From positions 62,001 to 126,000 of the forward strand of contig NZ_VLNR01000002.1 in assembly GCF_007489275.1 (NCBI RefSeq): a DNA stretch of 64,000 bases, read 5' to 3'. Shown here one piece after another: positions 1-9,089 of this stretch. A program made the translations under genes and the position numbers. This DNA comes from Aquimarina algiphila. Lineage in GTDB: Bacteria; Bacteroidota; Bacteroidia; Flavobacteriales; Flavobacteriaceae. Every line of letters starts with the position of its first letter. Positions within the stretch are counted from its first letter, which is position 1. The notes under the pieces were generated by a model that worked only from the letters and a program-made list of their open reading frames with translations, had not been told where the DNA came from and made no database searches.

Positions 1-3000
1 CTTTTTTCTTACCTAATGAAACCTTATAATCATCTATATTCCCTTTGATCTTTAGATTGAGATACTTTATTTTTTTGTTAGGATCTATTTCTACAATCTC
101 GTCTTCTTGCTCTTCATTAATAGCAGCATCCTTTTTGTTTCCAAATATTTTTTGCCAGGCAGCTTTTCTGACAGTTTTCAAAGGAATACGTAAATAATAA
201 TCAATATTTTGATTATTATCATGTGTTCCAGACAATTCCATATGGCCCAAAGTAGATTCGATCGTCATAGAGGGAATATTAATTTTTCCTTTCTTGATAT
301 CCAAGCTGTTTTGTAAGGTATCAAACCGAATGTTTTGTAAGTTTTTAGCTCCCATATAATCTGAAAGGGCCAGCATTGGATCGTAATTTTTTAATCTTCC
401 ATTTAATACTTTTACGTCCATTTCTATAGTAGATTGATCCAGGTCTGGAACCATATCCGGGTATACTCTAATCTTACCTTTAATTCTGGAGGTGAGTTTC
501 CCTTGTAAATTTTCGGAAACAAGATGGTCTTGCCCAAAATTTTCGAATTTGAACAGCAATTTATCCAAATCAACATTATTCATAACTAAATCCGGCTGCA
601 TATAGATATGTTTTGGATCGCTACCATTAAAATATCCACTTAATCGAATATTTCCTCCTGCAGCATCCATATTTAAGGTATCTATATAAATGTAATGGTT
701 GAGTGTTGTTCTTAAATCTGCTTTGATGTTTTGAAGATCTATTCTATGGTAAATAAAGTGAGCGATATCTACTTTAAATTGCATATCCGTAAATGGCAAC
801 TCATATAAATTGAAGGCATCTGCATGTTCTTTTACATCTGCAGTCTTTGAAGTAACAACTTCTGTTGATTTTTTGGGACTTAAATCGAAATTGAAAAGCG
901 CATCAAAGTCGATATAATTTGCCTTTAATTCGAAATAATTATCTCTTTTCTTTATTTTCTGATCTTCTCCCAAATAATAATTTAAATCGAAATTAAAATT
1001 GGTGGTTCCTATTTCTCCATGAAAATCTTTTATCACCAAATGTTCCTCTTCATAATGTATGTTTCCTCTAAAATGGTCAAAGCGAAGTGGATGCAATTTC
1101 ATTTTTGTATCTAACTTATCTAAAGCCAGATCTATAGAATGTAATGCAGAATCTTTATAATGCATACTAGAGGCAAAGTGTAATGCCAAATCATCAAACG
1201 CTTCATGTCGATATTCTTTTGGAACATAATTTTCTCCCTTATAGGAAAAGACATCTTCCAGTCTTAACTTTTTAGAGGTGAGATTGATATCTAAATCTAC
1301 ATCTCCGTTAAGTTGGGGTTGCATCCAAAAAGCATAATCATGTATTAGCCCGTCAAAATGAAAATCACTATCATCTATATACCCTGTAAAATCTATTATT
1401 TCTAAGTCTTTGTCATTTATTAACATATCGGCATGAAAATCATGTAGTTTATGCGGATAATGTTCCAAGTCAGCATATAAACTATCGATAAAAAATTCAC
1501 CTTTGGGTAAAAACTCTGATTCTGTAAAATCTTTTGCAGAAGCTTTAAAAGAAAACCCCAAGCTTAGGTTTTTTATTTGTTCATCAAAACCGGTTTGGGT
1601 AGTATCTTGTTTTGAAAAACCTGTTAATTGGGCAATATCTAAGTACTTGGAGGAAATATCCAAATGAGCTTCTACAGGAATGTTAGTATGATGTATAATT
1701 GAAGGTAAGTCTGAAAAAAAACCACTTACTGATAGATCCGAATTTCCTATCAATAGTTCAAACTGGTTCAGTGTGGCTTTCTTGCCATCCATTACTAAAT
1801 GCACATTCAAATCGTGCAGGGGAGCAGGAAGTTCTTTGGCGACTAAACTCAAGTCTTTTACAATCAATTCTGTAAAGTACGCTTGATTGAGTTTTTGCAA
1901 TGCCTTTTCGGGGTTGTCAATATCAATAATATCGTGAAAATTCATTTTCAGCGAAACTTGTCCTGACGCATCTTGTACTTGCTCTAGTTCAAAAAAGTCT
2001 GCAATAAAATCGAGATTGAAATTCGAGTTTATTTGCATGTTCACTTCTGGAGATTCAAAATTCTTTACAAAAATAGAGCCTTCAAATTCTCCTTTTTCTA
2101 AAGAAGCAGTCATATCAGTTAGAGAAAATTCCATGGTACTTGCATCTCTATTTTCTCCGTTAGTGAAATGACCGTTGAAGCCCATATTATCTATTTTTTT
2201 TGCTTTTTTAGTATTTTCTAAAAAGGCTTTACCAGCTCCAAAATTGGCTTTGATAAAAGGTCTGTTTCCTTTGTTAGCGGGTCCCTGGATATTGGCATTA
2301 AAATAGATTTCGCCAGCATTTCTATATTTCTCTAATACCGGTATGACATCTGTTGGAGCAAAAGCAATCAACATATCAAAATTGGGCTTTGTTCCTTTTA
2401 TAGAAAGGTCAAGATCTACATCATTCTTTGTATCTATGGAACCTTCTAACTCAAAATCTCCATTTTCCATGACAATACTCGAAGGTTGTATGTCAAGAAT
2501 TCCTGTATATTCATTAAATACTACATCAGTACTTACTTCAAAATGTTTATTATGTATAAAGGTAGTGTCTCCATCTTTGATTACATTTAACTCAAAATGA
2601 GTATCTATATGCCCAGCAATGATACTATCTTTTTGGCTAAAACCACCTGTGCCAGCATACATGAATTTTTCGACATCTGTATTTGTGGCTTCATCTAAGG
2701 TATGGATATCAAGACTTTTAAATCTGATTTTTTTTAGATGAATATTGGTAGAAGGTGTTTCTGTTTCAGAAGTACTTGCTAAGGAATTTTGAATATTCGT
2801 CGTGTTATTTTCATGAATCACAATATTAAAAACGCCTTCTTCTATTACTAAAGACTGAATATCATAATTTCCTTTCACCATATCCCATAGATTAAAACCT
2901 ATATATATGTCTTTTACATCCATTATGACTGATGCAGTATCTTCTTTGGTTTCTAAAATTTTTACATCATATACTTTTATAGAGATGTATGGAAAGTTGC

Positions 3001-3187
3001 TAAAAAGAGATAATTCACTTTTGCCAACACTAATAAGTCCTTTGTGTTCTTTGTTTAGTTTTGCAATCTCCTCTTTTATAATTTCAGATTGGTTACTCTG
3101 AATATATAGCATTAGGCCTCCTACTGATAAAATAGGAACTAAAATCAGTACTAGTAAAATTCGTTTCCAGAATTTTTTAATTTTCAA
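1..3187 (-). CDS. AsmA-like protein, partial (C-terminus off the left edge)
   Basis: This minus-strand frame is open from a TTG at 3187 to the left edge (1062 visible codons) and has no stop inside the window. The N-terminus is a short basic stretch, then one hydrophobic segment (about residues 9-28), followed by a long periplasmic-type beta-rich region with many short D/N-rich strands. This layout is typical of Bacteroidota AsmA-like/DUF748-type proteins, which are inner-membrane-anchored and linked to outer-membrane biogenesis or lipid transport. I chose TTG because the first downstream ATG (3112) would cut into the membrane anchor. The family call rests on general appearance and the N-terminal anchor, not on a motif. 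It is most likely a host gene. Confidence 0.6.
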   Translation of the reverse strand, partial: MKIKKFWKRILLVLILVPILSVGGLMLYIQSNQSEIIKEEIAKLNKEHKGLISVGKSELSLFSNFPYISIKVYDVKILETKEDTASVIMDVKDIYIGFNLWDMVKGNYDIQSLVIEEGVFNIVIHENNTTNIQNSLASTSETETPSTNIHLKKIRFKSLDIHTLDEATNTDVEKFMYAGTGGFSQKDSIIAGHIDTHFELNVIKDGDTTFIHNKHFEVSTDVVFNEYTGILDIQPSSIVMENGDFELEGSIDTKNDVDLDLSIKGTKPNFDMLIAFAPTDVIPVLEKYRNAGEIYFNANIQGPANKGNRPFIKANFGAGKAFLENTKKAKKIDNMGFNGHFTNGENRDASTMEFSLTDMTASLEKGEFEGSIFVKNFESPEVNMQINSNFNLDFIADFFELEQVQDASGQVSLKMNFHDIIDIDNPEKALQKLNQAYFTELIVKDLSLVAKELPAPLHDLNVHLVMDGKKATLNQFELLIGNSDLSVSGFFSDLPSIIHHTNIPVEAHLDISSKYLDIAQLTGFSKQDTTQTGFDEQIKNLSLGFSFKASAKDFTESEFLPKGEFFIDSLYADLEHYPHKLHDFHADMLINDKDLEIIDFTGYIDDSDFHFDGLIHDYAFWMQPQLNGDVDLDINLTSKKLRLEDVFSYKGENYVPKEYRHEAFDDLALHFASSMHYKDSALHSIDLALDKLDTKMKLHPLRFDHFRGNIHYEEEHLVIKDFHGEIGTTNFNFDLNYYLGEDQKIKKRDNYFELKANYIDFDALFNFDLSPKKSTEVVTSKTADVKEHADAFNLYELPFTDMQFKVDIAHFIYHRIDLQNIKADLRTTLNHYIYIDTLNMDAAGGNIRLSGYFNGSDPKHIYMQPDLVMNNVDLDKLLFKFENFGQDHLVSENLQGKLTSRIKGKIRVYPDMVPDLDQSTIEMDVKVLNGRLKNYDPMLALSDYMGAKNLQNIRFDTLQNSLDIKKGKINIPSMTIESTLGHMELSGTHDNNQNIDYYLRIPLKTVRKAAWQKIFGNKKDAAINEEQEDEIVEIDPNKKIKYLNLKIKGNIDDYKVSLGKKK

Positions 3188-3444
3188 AGTAGATATCTTT
3201 AGGGTTAGAAAAGGTGTTTGACCTTAAAAGTAACGAATTAGTATGAAAAAATCTTATTTTAGAATACGATTTAGTTTTTGGGCCAACCGTATTTATTGAT
3301 TATATATTTTAAAGTTTTTAATAATTTAGAATATTTAAAGCCATTCTTCCTAACGACACCGATCTATACATTTAATTTAGAAAAATAAATATCTGTGTTT
3401 TTAGTTTTCAAACTTAATTTATAATTAGATGCCAATAAAAAGTT

Positions 3445-3621
3445 TTAGTCTGGAAATTCTGCTCCAGTTGAAAACGCTAAAAACAATAGAATCCAAGGAA
3501 GAAGGAACATTAGTAGAATAATTATTGAAAATATGATTACATATTTTTTTCTTTTTGTTATTTTATAAATTAACAATCCACCAAGAATGCCAATCATCAA
3601 AAAACCAATAATATATTCCAT
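3445..3621 (-). CDS. small two-TM membrane protein
   Basis: This 58-aa protein has two hydrophobic segments (about residues 3-20 and 27-50) separated by a KITKRKK basic loop, so it is probably an inner-membrane protein. A longer frame extends upstream to 3690, but that part overlaps the DUF2200 gene. The ATG at 3621 lies 11 nt after the DUF2200 stop, which fits a two-gene operon. Function is unknown. Confidence 0.5.
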   Translation of the reverse strand: MEYIIGFLMIGILGGLLIYKITKRKKYVIIFSIIILLMFLLPWILLFLAFSTGAEFPD

Positions 3622-3631
3622 TCTTTTGATA

Positions 3632-4009
3632 TTATTTCTTTTCTTCTCGCATAATTTTCTCCATTTTACGACCTCTTGCCAATTCATCAATCAGCTTTTC
3701 CATACGTCTACATTGTTTATACAATTCAAATTCATTCTCTATTTCTTCAATTCTATAACCACAAACGACTCCTTTAATTAAGTGCGCGTTTGGATTTATT
3801 TCGGCTTTTTGAAAAAATGTTCTAAAAGTTGCTTTTTCATCTATAAGTGCTTGTAAAGCATCTTGATCAAAACCAGTAAACCATTTAATTACTTGGTTGA
3901 GTTCTTCTTTTGTTCTACCATTTTTCTCTAATCTATTCAGGTATAATGGATAAATGGATGCAAATATCATATTGGCAACCTTTTCATTTTTTTCGGCTGT
4001 AACTTTCAT
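3632..4009 (-). CDS. DUF2200 family protein
   Basis: This 125-aa cytoplasmic protein matches the DUF2200 family over its whole length as I remember it: an N-terminal KVTAEKNEKVANMIFAS-type segment, a central GRTKEELNQVI and WFTGFD, then NPNAHLIKGVVCGYRIEEIE and a C-terminal RGRKMEKI. The family is small, widespread and of unknown biochemical function. It is followed by a small membrane protein gene on the same strand. It is a normal-length, intact host-like gene. Confidence 0.85.
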   Translation of the reverse strand: MKVTAEKNEKVANMIFASIYPLYLNRLEKNGRTKEELNQVIKWFTGFDQDALQALIDEKATFRTFFQKAEINPNAHLIKGVVCGYRIEEIENEFELYKQCRRMEKLIDELARGRKMEKIMREEKK

Positions 4010-4400
4010 TTTTATTGGATTTTTAACTAATTGATGTTACCGTGTTTGTGTATAATTTTATACTATGTTTTAGCAACTAATTTAACAAATACAAACCGAA
4101 TAGAGAATCCATGGGGATTTTAGTTAGTGCTAGCAATTAATTTTATGAGGTGTTGATATTCCTCGAGTGGGCAGAGTTTATTCAGCTAACGATTTCGTTT
4201 AGCTTTTAATTCTGCTCAAAGATTCATTCCGCAAAAATTGAGAAATTCGGGAGTGTGATTTTTCAATTTTTTGTTCATTGGTTACTAATTTTTCTTTATT
4301 GAAAGTACTACGCCACTCTAAAATAACCAGATCATCCACTTAGTTATTTAGCTGCTATGATCTTATATATATATGGTTGTAGTACGTTTTTTTATCGATA
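4010..4400 (-). other. intergenic stretch with no recognisable gene
   Basis: About 390 bp lie between two minus-strand genes. I see no frame with coding character, no tRNA and no clear hairpin with a T-run. It is AT-rich and may contain the promoter of the DUF2200 gene's neighbour or decayed sequence. Confidence 0.4.
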
Positions 4401-5066
4401 TTAATGCCCTTTTTTAGCAGATAGAACTCGATTATAACTTTTTTCAAGTAAATATGCTATTCGAGAATTATACTTTTTAATTTTCCTCATCATTTGATTG
4501 TATAAAGAAATTTTCTTTTCATTATGTTCGGGGTGTGTTTCGTCAAAAATAAACCAAAAAATACTTTCTATTTGCTCATCATTTAATTTGTTCATCTCAA
4601 TAGAAGCCTGTTCGGTATCTACAAGAAATCTTTTGTATATCTCAAAACCGTCTTGCATATAATCGGCTCCATATTTCCCTCCAATACAGATGTTAAAATA
4701 TTTTCTATAGTATTCTTTTTTGTCATTGTAATCCATAGAACTTAAATGTTTTACCCAAGGGTTTATGATATATGATTTTGGGATATAATTCTTTTTATGT
4801 TTATTTTCCTCATACTCAATTAACTTTTTAGAAGAATCTATATACATAGCATGACTCATTTCAGTATGATTGTTAGGTAATGATTGAAAAAATTGTTTTT
4901 CAAATTTTTTCTTTTCTTCTCTCTTACTTTTCAGGACTTTATTATAATAGTAATTTATAGAGTCGACTTTTGACTCTGAAATACTTAAATTAGAAAAATC
5001 AAATTTATATTGAGCAAAAGATTTTCCATAAAATAATAAAAATACAATGATTAAAATTTTCTTCAC
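4401..5066 (-). CDS. exported protein of unknown function
   Basis: This 221-aa protein begins at a GTG with a clear Sec signal peptide (KKILIIVFLLFYGKSFA, cleavage likely after the SFA), so it is periplasmic or secreted. The mature part is charged and mostly helical, with many K/E/Y residues and no cysteine pair or recognisable catalytic motif. There is no T9SS tail. I do not recognise the family. It stands alone on the minus strand between two other single genes and is probably a host gene. Confidence 0.6.
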   Translation of the reverse strand: MKKILIIVFLLFYGKSFAQYKFDFSNLSISESKVDSINYYYNKVLKSKREEKKKFEKQFFQSLPNNHTEMSHAMYIDSSKKLIEYEENKHKKNYIPKSYIINPWVKHLSSMDYNDKKEYYRKYFNICIGGKYGADYMQDGFEIYKRFLVDTEQASIEMNKLNDEQIESIFWFIFDETHPEHNEKKISLYNQMMRKIKKYNSRIAYLLEKSYNRVLSAKKGH

Positions 5067-5162
5067 TTCAATCTGTTTTTAATTTGCGACAACGTCCTAG
5101 TTATGATTAGTAAATGAATTAAAAGTAGTGAGCTTTTGATTAAGTACCAACCTACATATTAA

Positions 5163-6074
5163 TTATAGCCATTCAGCCTTAATTCCCATATTATTCAACT
5201 CCTCAATTACATTATCCTTTGCATAACATAATATTGCTTTTTTCAAATTAGGAAACTGCGTTGCATCTTCAGTGTTTTCTATATCCCAATAATCTTCCCA
5301 ACCTTCTCCGAATCTTAAAAGTTGCATATAAATATCATTTCCTCCATCTTGATAAATTTCTGTTATTTCAGTTGCCAATTTTTTAGGTACAGGCAAATTC
5401 TTAAAATATTCAGTTACTTCAGGTATTGGTTCGTATCCTTCTTCTTCTATATTGATTTCTCTTTGGTCGTATAATTCTACAAATTCATCCAAATCAAATT
5501 TAGGTTTCAAAAGTTCTTTATTATACATCAATTCTTGAATCACCGATAATTTAAAACCAAAATCACTAAATTCAATTTGTTCTTCCTCTAACTTCTCAAT
5601 GGTATACTTATCTTTTGTCGGTTTAGGCTTAACAAAACCCTTGTCAAAAATTTGATTGTAAGAAATATCAATTAGGCAAGGACTTTTTTTCCCAGTATAT
5701 GTAAAGTGCTTTACCTCATATTTTCGCATTGTGATATTTTCAAAACGACTTTTATTGATTTCAATCCCATCAACAACTATTTTACCTTTAAAAAATGGTT
5801 TTTGTTTAGATTTTGAACTTACTTCCATTGGATTATAGTCGGTATGCAGAGATAAGTGATTTGTTTGACCATTACCATGCGGATTTGTACTTATCCCTAT
5901 ATCTTTCCATTAAATTCCATTTCTCTTGATTTCTGTGGGTTCTCCAAAACATTTTTTAAGTTCTTTCCAATCCATTGGGAATTCAAGAACATTTTCGTCG
6001 ATAGAAAGTTGATCATTTTGGATGCGAATAATGATATCAGATGATTTATTTTTTAGATTGAATATTTTTATCAT
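5163..6074 (-). pseudogene. DUF6892-like gene interrupted by one in-frame TAA
   Basis: The minus-strand frame opens at ATG 6074, runs 54 codons (starting MIKIFNLKNK, ending TEIKRNGI), meets a single TAA at 5912-5910, then continues in exactly the same frame with no other stop to 5163. The downstream part contains an in-frame ATG at 5828 that could start a shorter 221-aa protein. That part carries a segment I associate with DUF6892-type proteins (FGFKLSVIQELMYNKELLKPKFDLDEF as key region; GGNDIYMQLLRFGEGWEDYWDIE as a second). The simplest reading is a formerly single two-domain gene with a point nonsense mutation just before the tryptophan of the WKDIGI segment. A sequencing error is the alternative. 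Confidence 0.6.
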
Positions 6075-6242
6075 TTTCTTTGGCAGTGCAGTCTATTTTA
6101 AATTGGTTATGACGTTATGGCTATGAGTAGTTTTGTAGTTGAGTACATAACTTTGCAAGTACAGACTAAGCTAAAAATCTACGAGCATTTTTCAAAATAG
6201 GCGAGAACAAGCAATTACTTATTGCTATTGTTGTCGATAGTT

Positions 6243-7064
6243 TTATTTTTTTAAATAATTCGTAATTTCTACATATTCTATGTCAGTTCTGTCCTCATAG
6301 AAGTCTTTTATTACAGCTCTGTGAGCGGCTCCTACTATAACTAAAACTCTATCATCTGGGGTAATCCATCGGTCAATATTAGTCATCATATAAATATTAC
6401 GTTCCCACCATTTGGATACGAATTTTGCTCCAATGTAGTTTGAGTCATTTACGAATTTTGCTGTTTGATTTAAGTATTGATCTTTATTTCTAATATCTTC
6501 TTTATCTGAGTTCCGGTAGATAAGATAATCCAGCATAGAATTTTTAGCTAAAAAATCAGATTCTTTTTTGTCTTGTGCTTTGATCGAAGCAATCATATTT
6601 TCATATCTTCTTTTATCATTATTTTCGGCAAATTCTATAAGTTCATCAAATGGTAAATCTAGCTTATAGTCTATAGAATAAACTCGATTATGATTTAACT
6701 CTTTTGCTAACCTAAATCCCAACTGCTCTATTTCATTAATAGTGAAATCACGATTATCATTTAGAGTTTCATTATACAAGCTATCTAAATACTTTGAATC
6801 AACAGAAGGATATTCGAGCATGATTTTAGTCGGTCTAAATTCTTTAAGTTTTTTAACAATATCTTTAATCTCGATTTGTCTTTTTTCAGATTCAAGACTT
6901 TCAAATTGAACAGAAGAGAAATCTGATGTTCCCGCAAAATGAAACACCCCTAAAATTGAGATTTTTGGCTTATCATTGACTTTTTGTTTCTCTTCTTTTT
7001 CCTTTGTTCTATTGCATCCTGTAAGAAGCAAAAAGCAAATTATAAAAGTTAAAAATGATTTCAT
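6243..7064 (-). CDS. DUF5694-type lipoprotein (TraB/GumN-like fold)
   Basis: This 273-aa protein starts with a lipoprotein signal peptide (LLLTGC, acylated Cys near residue 17). The mature part has the features of DUF5694 proteins: ILGVFHFAGTSD near the N-terminus, RPTKIMLEYP in the middle, and a C-terminal VLVIVGAAHRAVIKDF. The HF, E and AAH residues recall the TraB/GumN/EreA superfamily, whose members are thought to bind metals or act as hydrolases; no substrate is known. It is the last host-like gene before the integrase region. Confidence 0.75.
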   Translation of the reverse strand: MKSFLTFIICFLLLTGCNRTKEKEEKQKVNDKPKISILGVFHFAGTSDFSSVQFESLESEKRQIEIKDIVKKLKEFRPTKIMLEYPSVDSKYLDSLYNETLNDNRDFTINEIEQLGFRLAKELNHNRVYSIDYKLDLPFDELIEFAENNDKRRYENMIASIKAQDKKESDFLAKNSMLDYLIYRNSDKEDIRNKDQYLNQTAKFVNDSNYIGAKFVSKWWERNIYMMTNIDRWITPDDRVLVIVGAAHRAVIKDFYEDRTDIEYVEITNYLKK

Positions 7065-7190
7065 ACTATTTGTATTTTAGTTCTAATTACTACCAACGTC
7101 GAATATATGAATCAGAGCAAGGTAAATACCCCTGAATCAATCGATTTATCTGCACATTTTTATTTCTTGTTTAATTTATAATAAGATCAC

Positions 7191-7220
7191 TGTCTTAACT
7201 TGTCTAAACTTGTCTAAAAC
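7191..7220 (+). repeat. three tandem 10-bp repeats TGTCTWAAMY
   Basis: TGTCTTAACT, TGTCTAAACT and TGTCTAAAAC follow each other without gaps. A further copy TGTCTAAC sits at 7264-7271 and an inverted copy GTTTAAGACA at 7279-7288. One repeat per helical turn just upstream of an integrase gene fits integrase arm-type or excisionase binding sites; this role is inferred. Confidence 0.6.
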
Positions 7221-7303
7221 ACAGTGTTTATAAGGTTTCCTAAAGACCACTTACCGAAATTATTGTCTAACATAGTTGTTTAAGACACAACAAAACATTA
7301 ATT

Positions 7304-7327
7304 TTAAGGGACAAATTAAGGGACAAG
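7304..7327 (+). repeat. two tandem 12-bp repeats before the integrase
   Basis: TTAAGGGACAAA (7304-7315) is followed directly by TTAAGGGACAAG (7316-7327), 37 bp before the integrase start. This may be part of the attachment site or an autoregulatory site of the integrase promoter. No matching copy was noticed at the right side of the window. Confidence 0.5.
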
Positions 7328-7363
7328 TTCCCCGCCACTTTATTTAATTTAAAACAGTTTATT

Positions 7364-8719
7364 ATGTGTAATGTGTATTTTAGATATCGATCTAAAAAAG
7401 ATATCGGAAAACTTGACGTTAGATTTCGATATGAAGAGATAAATTACGAAAAACAAACAACAACTCCTATTATCGTTTCCCGTAAAAATTGGAATCAAAA
7501 AAAACAAAGAGTTAGAACATCTTCTAAATTCGTATACCCCGTTGAAAATACGAATATAGCAAAATTAAAAAAAGCAATTTACGATAAGTTTAATACCACA
7601 ATAAGTTTAAACGAAGGGTTTCACGATAATTGGTTATCTGATATTGTAGAAGATATTTTTAAGAGACCGGAACATGAGAAAAAGAACGTAGACCGAAAAA
7701 GGATATATTATGTAGATTTTGCAAAATATTGGTTAAAGCATCATGCAAAAAATCATGTTGGTAGAAACGGTAAGCTTATGAGTAAAGCAAACTTAGAAAA
7801 GTATATTGATTTCATCGATAAATTAGAAAAAAAGACCCCTAACATTGATTATGAAAATCTTAAAATTAAAGATATGGGTAACGCTTTTGTTGTGAAGTTT
7901 GTAAAGGAATTGTTTAAAAAATATGCAGCAAAATCGATTAGCTTAGACTACACTTATTTAAGATTTTTTCTTAGCAGGGCGGTAGAAGATAATATTGAGG
8001 TGGATAAATCATATTTGAAAAAAGTAGCTATAGAAGATAAAAAAGAGACTGTGATTATGCCATATTTAACCAGTGAAGAGGTTGAAACAATATACAGGCT
8101 TGAAATAGAGGACAAAGAACTTAGCCGTTTTAAAACTGCTTTTGTTATTGGTCTGGTTACAGGTTTACGAGTAAGTGATGTTACAGGTTATCACAAGCGT
8201 ATAAATGAAGAAACAGGAGAAAAAGAATATTCTTTAGAGAACCGACACATTGAAGGGAATCATATCCGCTATAAACCTTTAAAAACAAGAGGGGCAAAAG
8301 GCGGTATAGAGGTTTCTATTCCTATTCATCCTTTTTTAAAAGAAATATTAGAAGAACATAACGGCTTACCCGATAGAAGCGTAAAGTACTTATTAAAATT
8401 TAATAATGCGGTTAAAACCATTATAGAAATGGCGGGTATTACTAGAATTGTAAAAACCTCTCAAAAGAAGTTTCTTAAAGATGGTATATTTGAAGTCCCA
8501 ATATACAAAGAAGCAACGAGCCATATCATGCGACAAAGTGCCGCAACTAATTTATTTGGTAAAGTGCCAAAATCAGCGATTATGGCAATGATGGGATGGA
8601 CTAATGAAGATCAAATGTTAGAATATATTAAATTATCTGGTATTGAGAGAGTAAAAGGAATTAAAGAATTATATGACAATGGAAACGAGAGCGTCGAGAA
8701 TCTTAAAAGAAGTGCTTAA
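7364..8719 (+). CDS. tyrosine recombinase (phage integrase)
   Basis: This 451-aa protein carries out site-specific integration and excision of the element. Order: a short N-terminal arm-binding-type domain (about 1-60, with VYFRYR and a WNQKKQRV end), a SAM-like core-binding domain (about 110-225) and a C-terminal catalytic domain (about 235-430). Catalytic residues can be seen: R269 in TGLRVSD, H387 and R390 in HIMRQSA, W412 in MMGW, and the nucleophile Y421 in MLEYIKLS. Size and layout match Bacteroidota phage and conjugative-element integrases. It is divergent from the host genes and is preceded by tandem repeats. A small HTH gene overlaps its 3' end by 47 nt. Confidence 0.95.
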   Translation: MCNVYFRYRSKKDIGKLDVRFRYEEINYEKQTTTPIIVSRKNWNQKKQRVRTSSKFVYPVENTNIAKLKKAIYDKFNTTISLNEGFHDNWLSDIVEDIFKRPEHEKKNVDRKRIYYVDFAKYWLKHHAKNHVGRNGKLMSKANLEKYIDFIDKLEKKTPNIDYENLKIKDMGNAFVVKFVKELFKKYAAKSISLDYTYLRFFLSRAVEDNIEVDKSYLKKVAIEDKKETVIMPYLTSEEVETIYRLEIEDKELSRFKTAFVIGLVTGLRVSDVTGYHKRINEETGEKEYSLENRHIEGNHIRYKPLKTRGAKGGIEVSIPIHPFLKEILEEHNGLPDRSVKYLLKFNNAVKTIIEMAGITRIVKTSQKKFLKDGIFEVPIYKEATSHIMRQSAATNLFGKVPKSAIMAMMGWTNEDQMLEYIKLSGIERVKGIKELYDNGNESVENLKRSA

Positions 8720-9059
8720 ATATACTGGAGCGAGAACAATAAACGCTTTGGCTGAAATAATAGAAGTAAAGCGCGATAGGCTCTATAAAATAGAAAAAGG
8801 CGAAACCTCTGCTATAAGTGAAAATCTGATTAAAATAATAGTTAAACGTTATCCCGAAATAAATAGCCAATATTTACGGGGTAACGTTGATATTAACGAT
8901 ATGGTTTTATCAGATATTAAAGACATTAACGCGAGTCGTAATTTACTTATAAACGATATCCCTACAAAAGAAGATTTAATCATTTTAAATCAACAAAAGA
9001 TTCTTTCAAATCAAGAAGAGATTCTTGATCTTTTAAACAAAAAAAGCGGTGACTTATAG
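8673..9059 (+). CDS. small HTH protein overlapping the integrase 3' end
   Basis: This 128-aa protein has an N-terminal XRE-like helix-turn-helix region (about residues 8-60; NALAEIIEVKRDRLYKIEKGE is the recognition part) and a C-terminal glutamine/leucine helix that may dimerise. It starts at 8673 or at the second ATG two codons later, both inside the integrase gene in another frame, so the two are probably translationally coupled. A role in controlling integration or excision is inferred from the position only. A bidirectional terminator follows the stop. Confidence 0.7.
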   Translation: MTMETRASRILKEVLKYTGARTINALAEIIEVKRDRLYKIEKGETSAISENLIKIIVKRYPEINSQYLRGNVDINDMVLSDIKDINASRNLLINDIPTKEDLIILNQQKILSNQEEILDLLNKKSGDL

Positions 9060-9075
9060 TACACCGCTTTTTTTT
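9041..9075. terminator. bidirectional terminator
   Basis: An 11-bp perfect stem AAAAAGCGGTG / CACCGCTTTTT (9041-9051 and 9062-9072) with a 10-nt loop has a T-run on both strands. It sits between convergent genes ending at 9059 (+) and 9090 (-). Confidence 0.9.
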
Positions 9076-9089
9076 GCGTAATAACCGTT

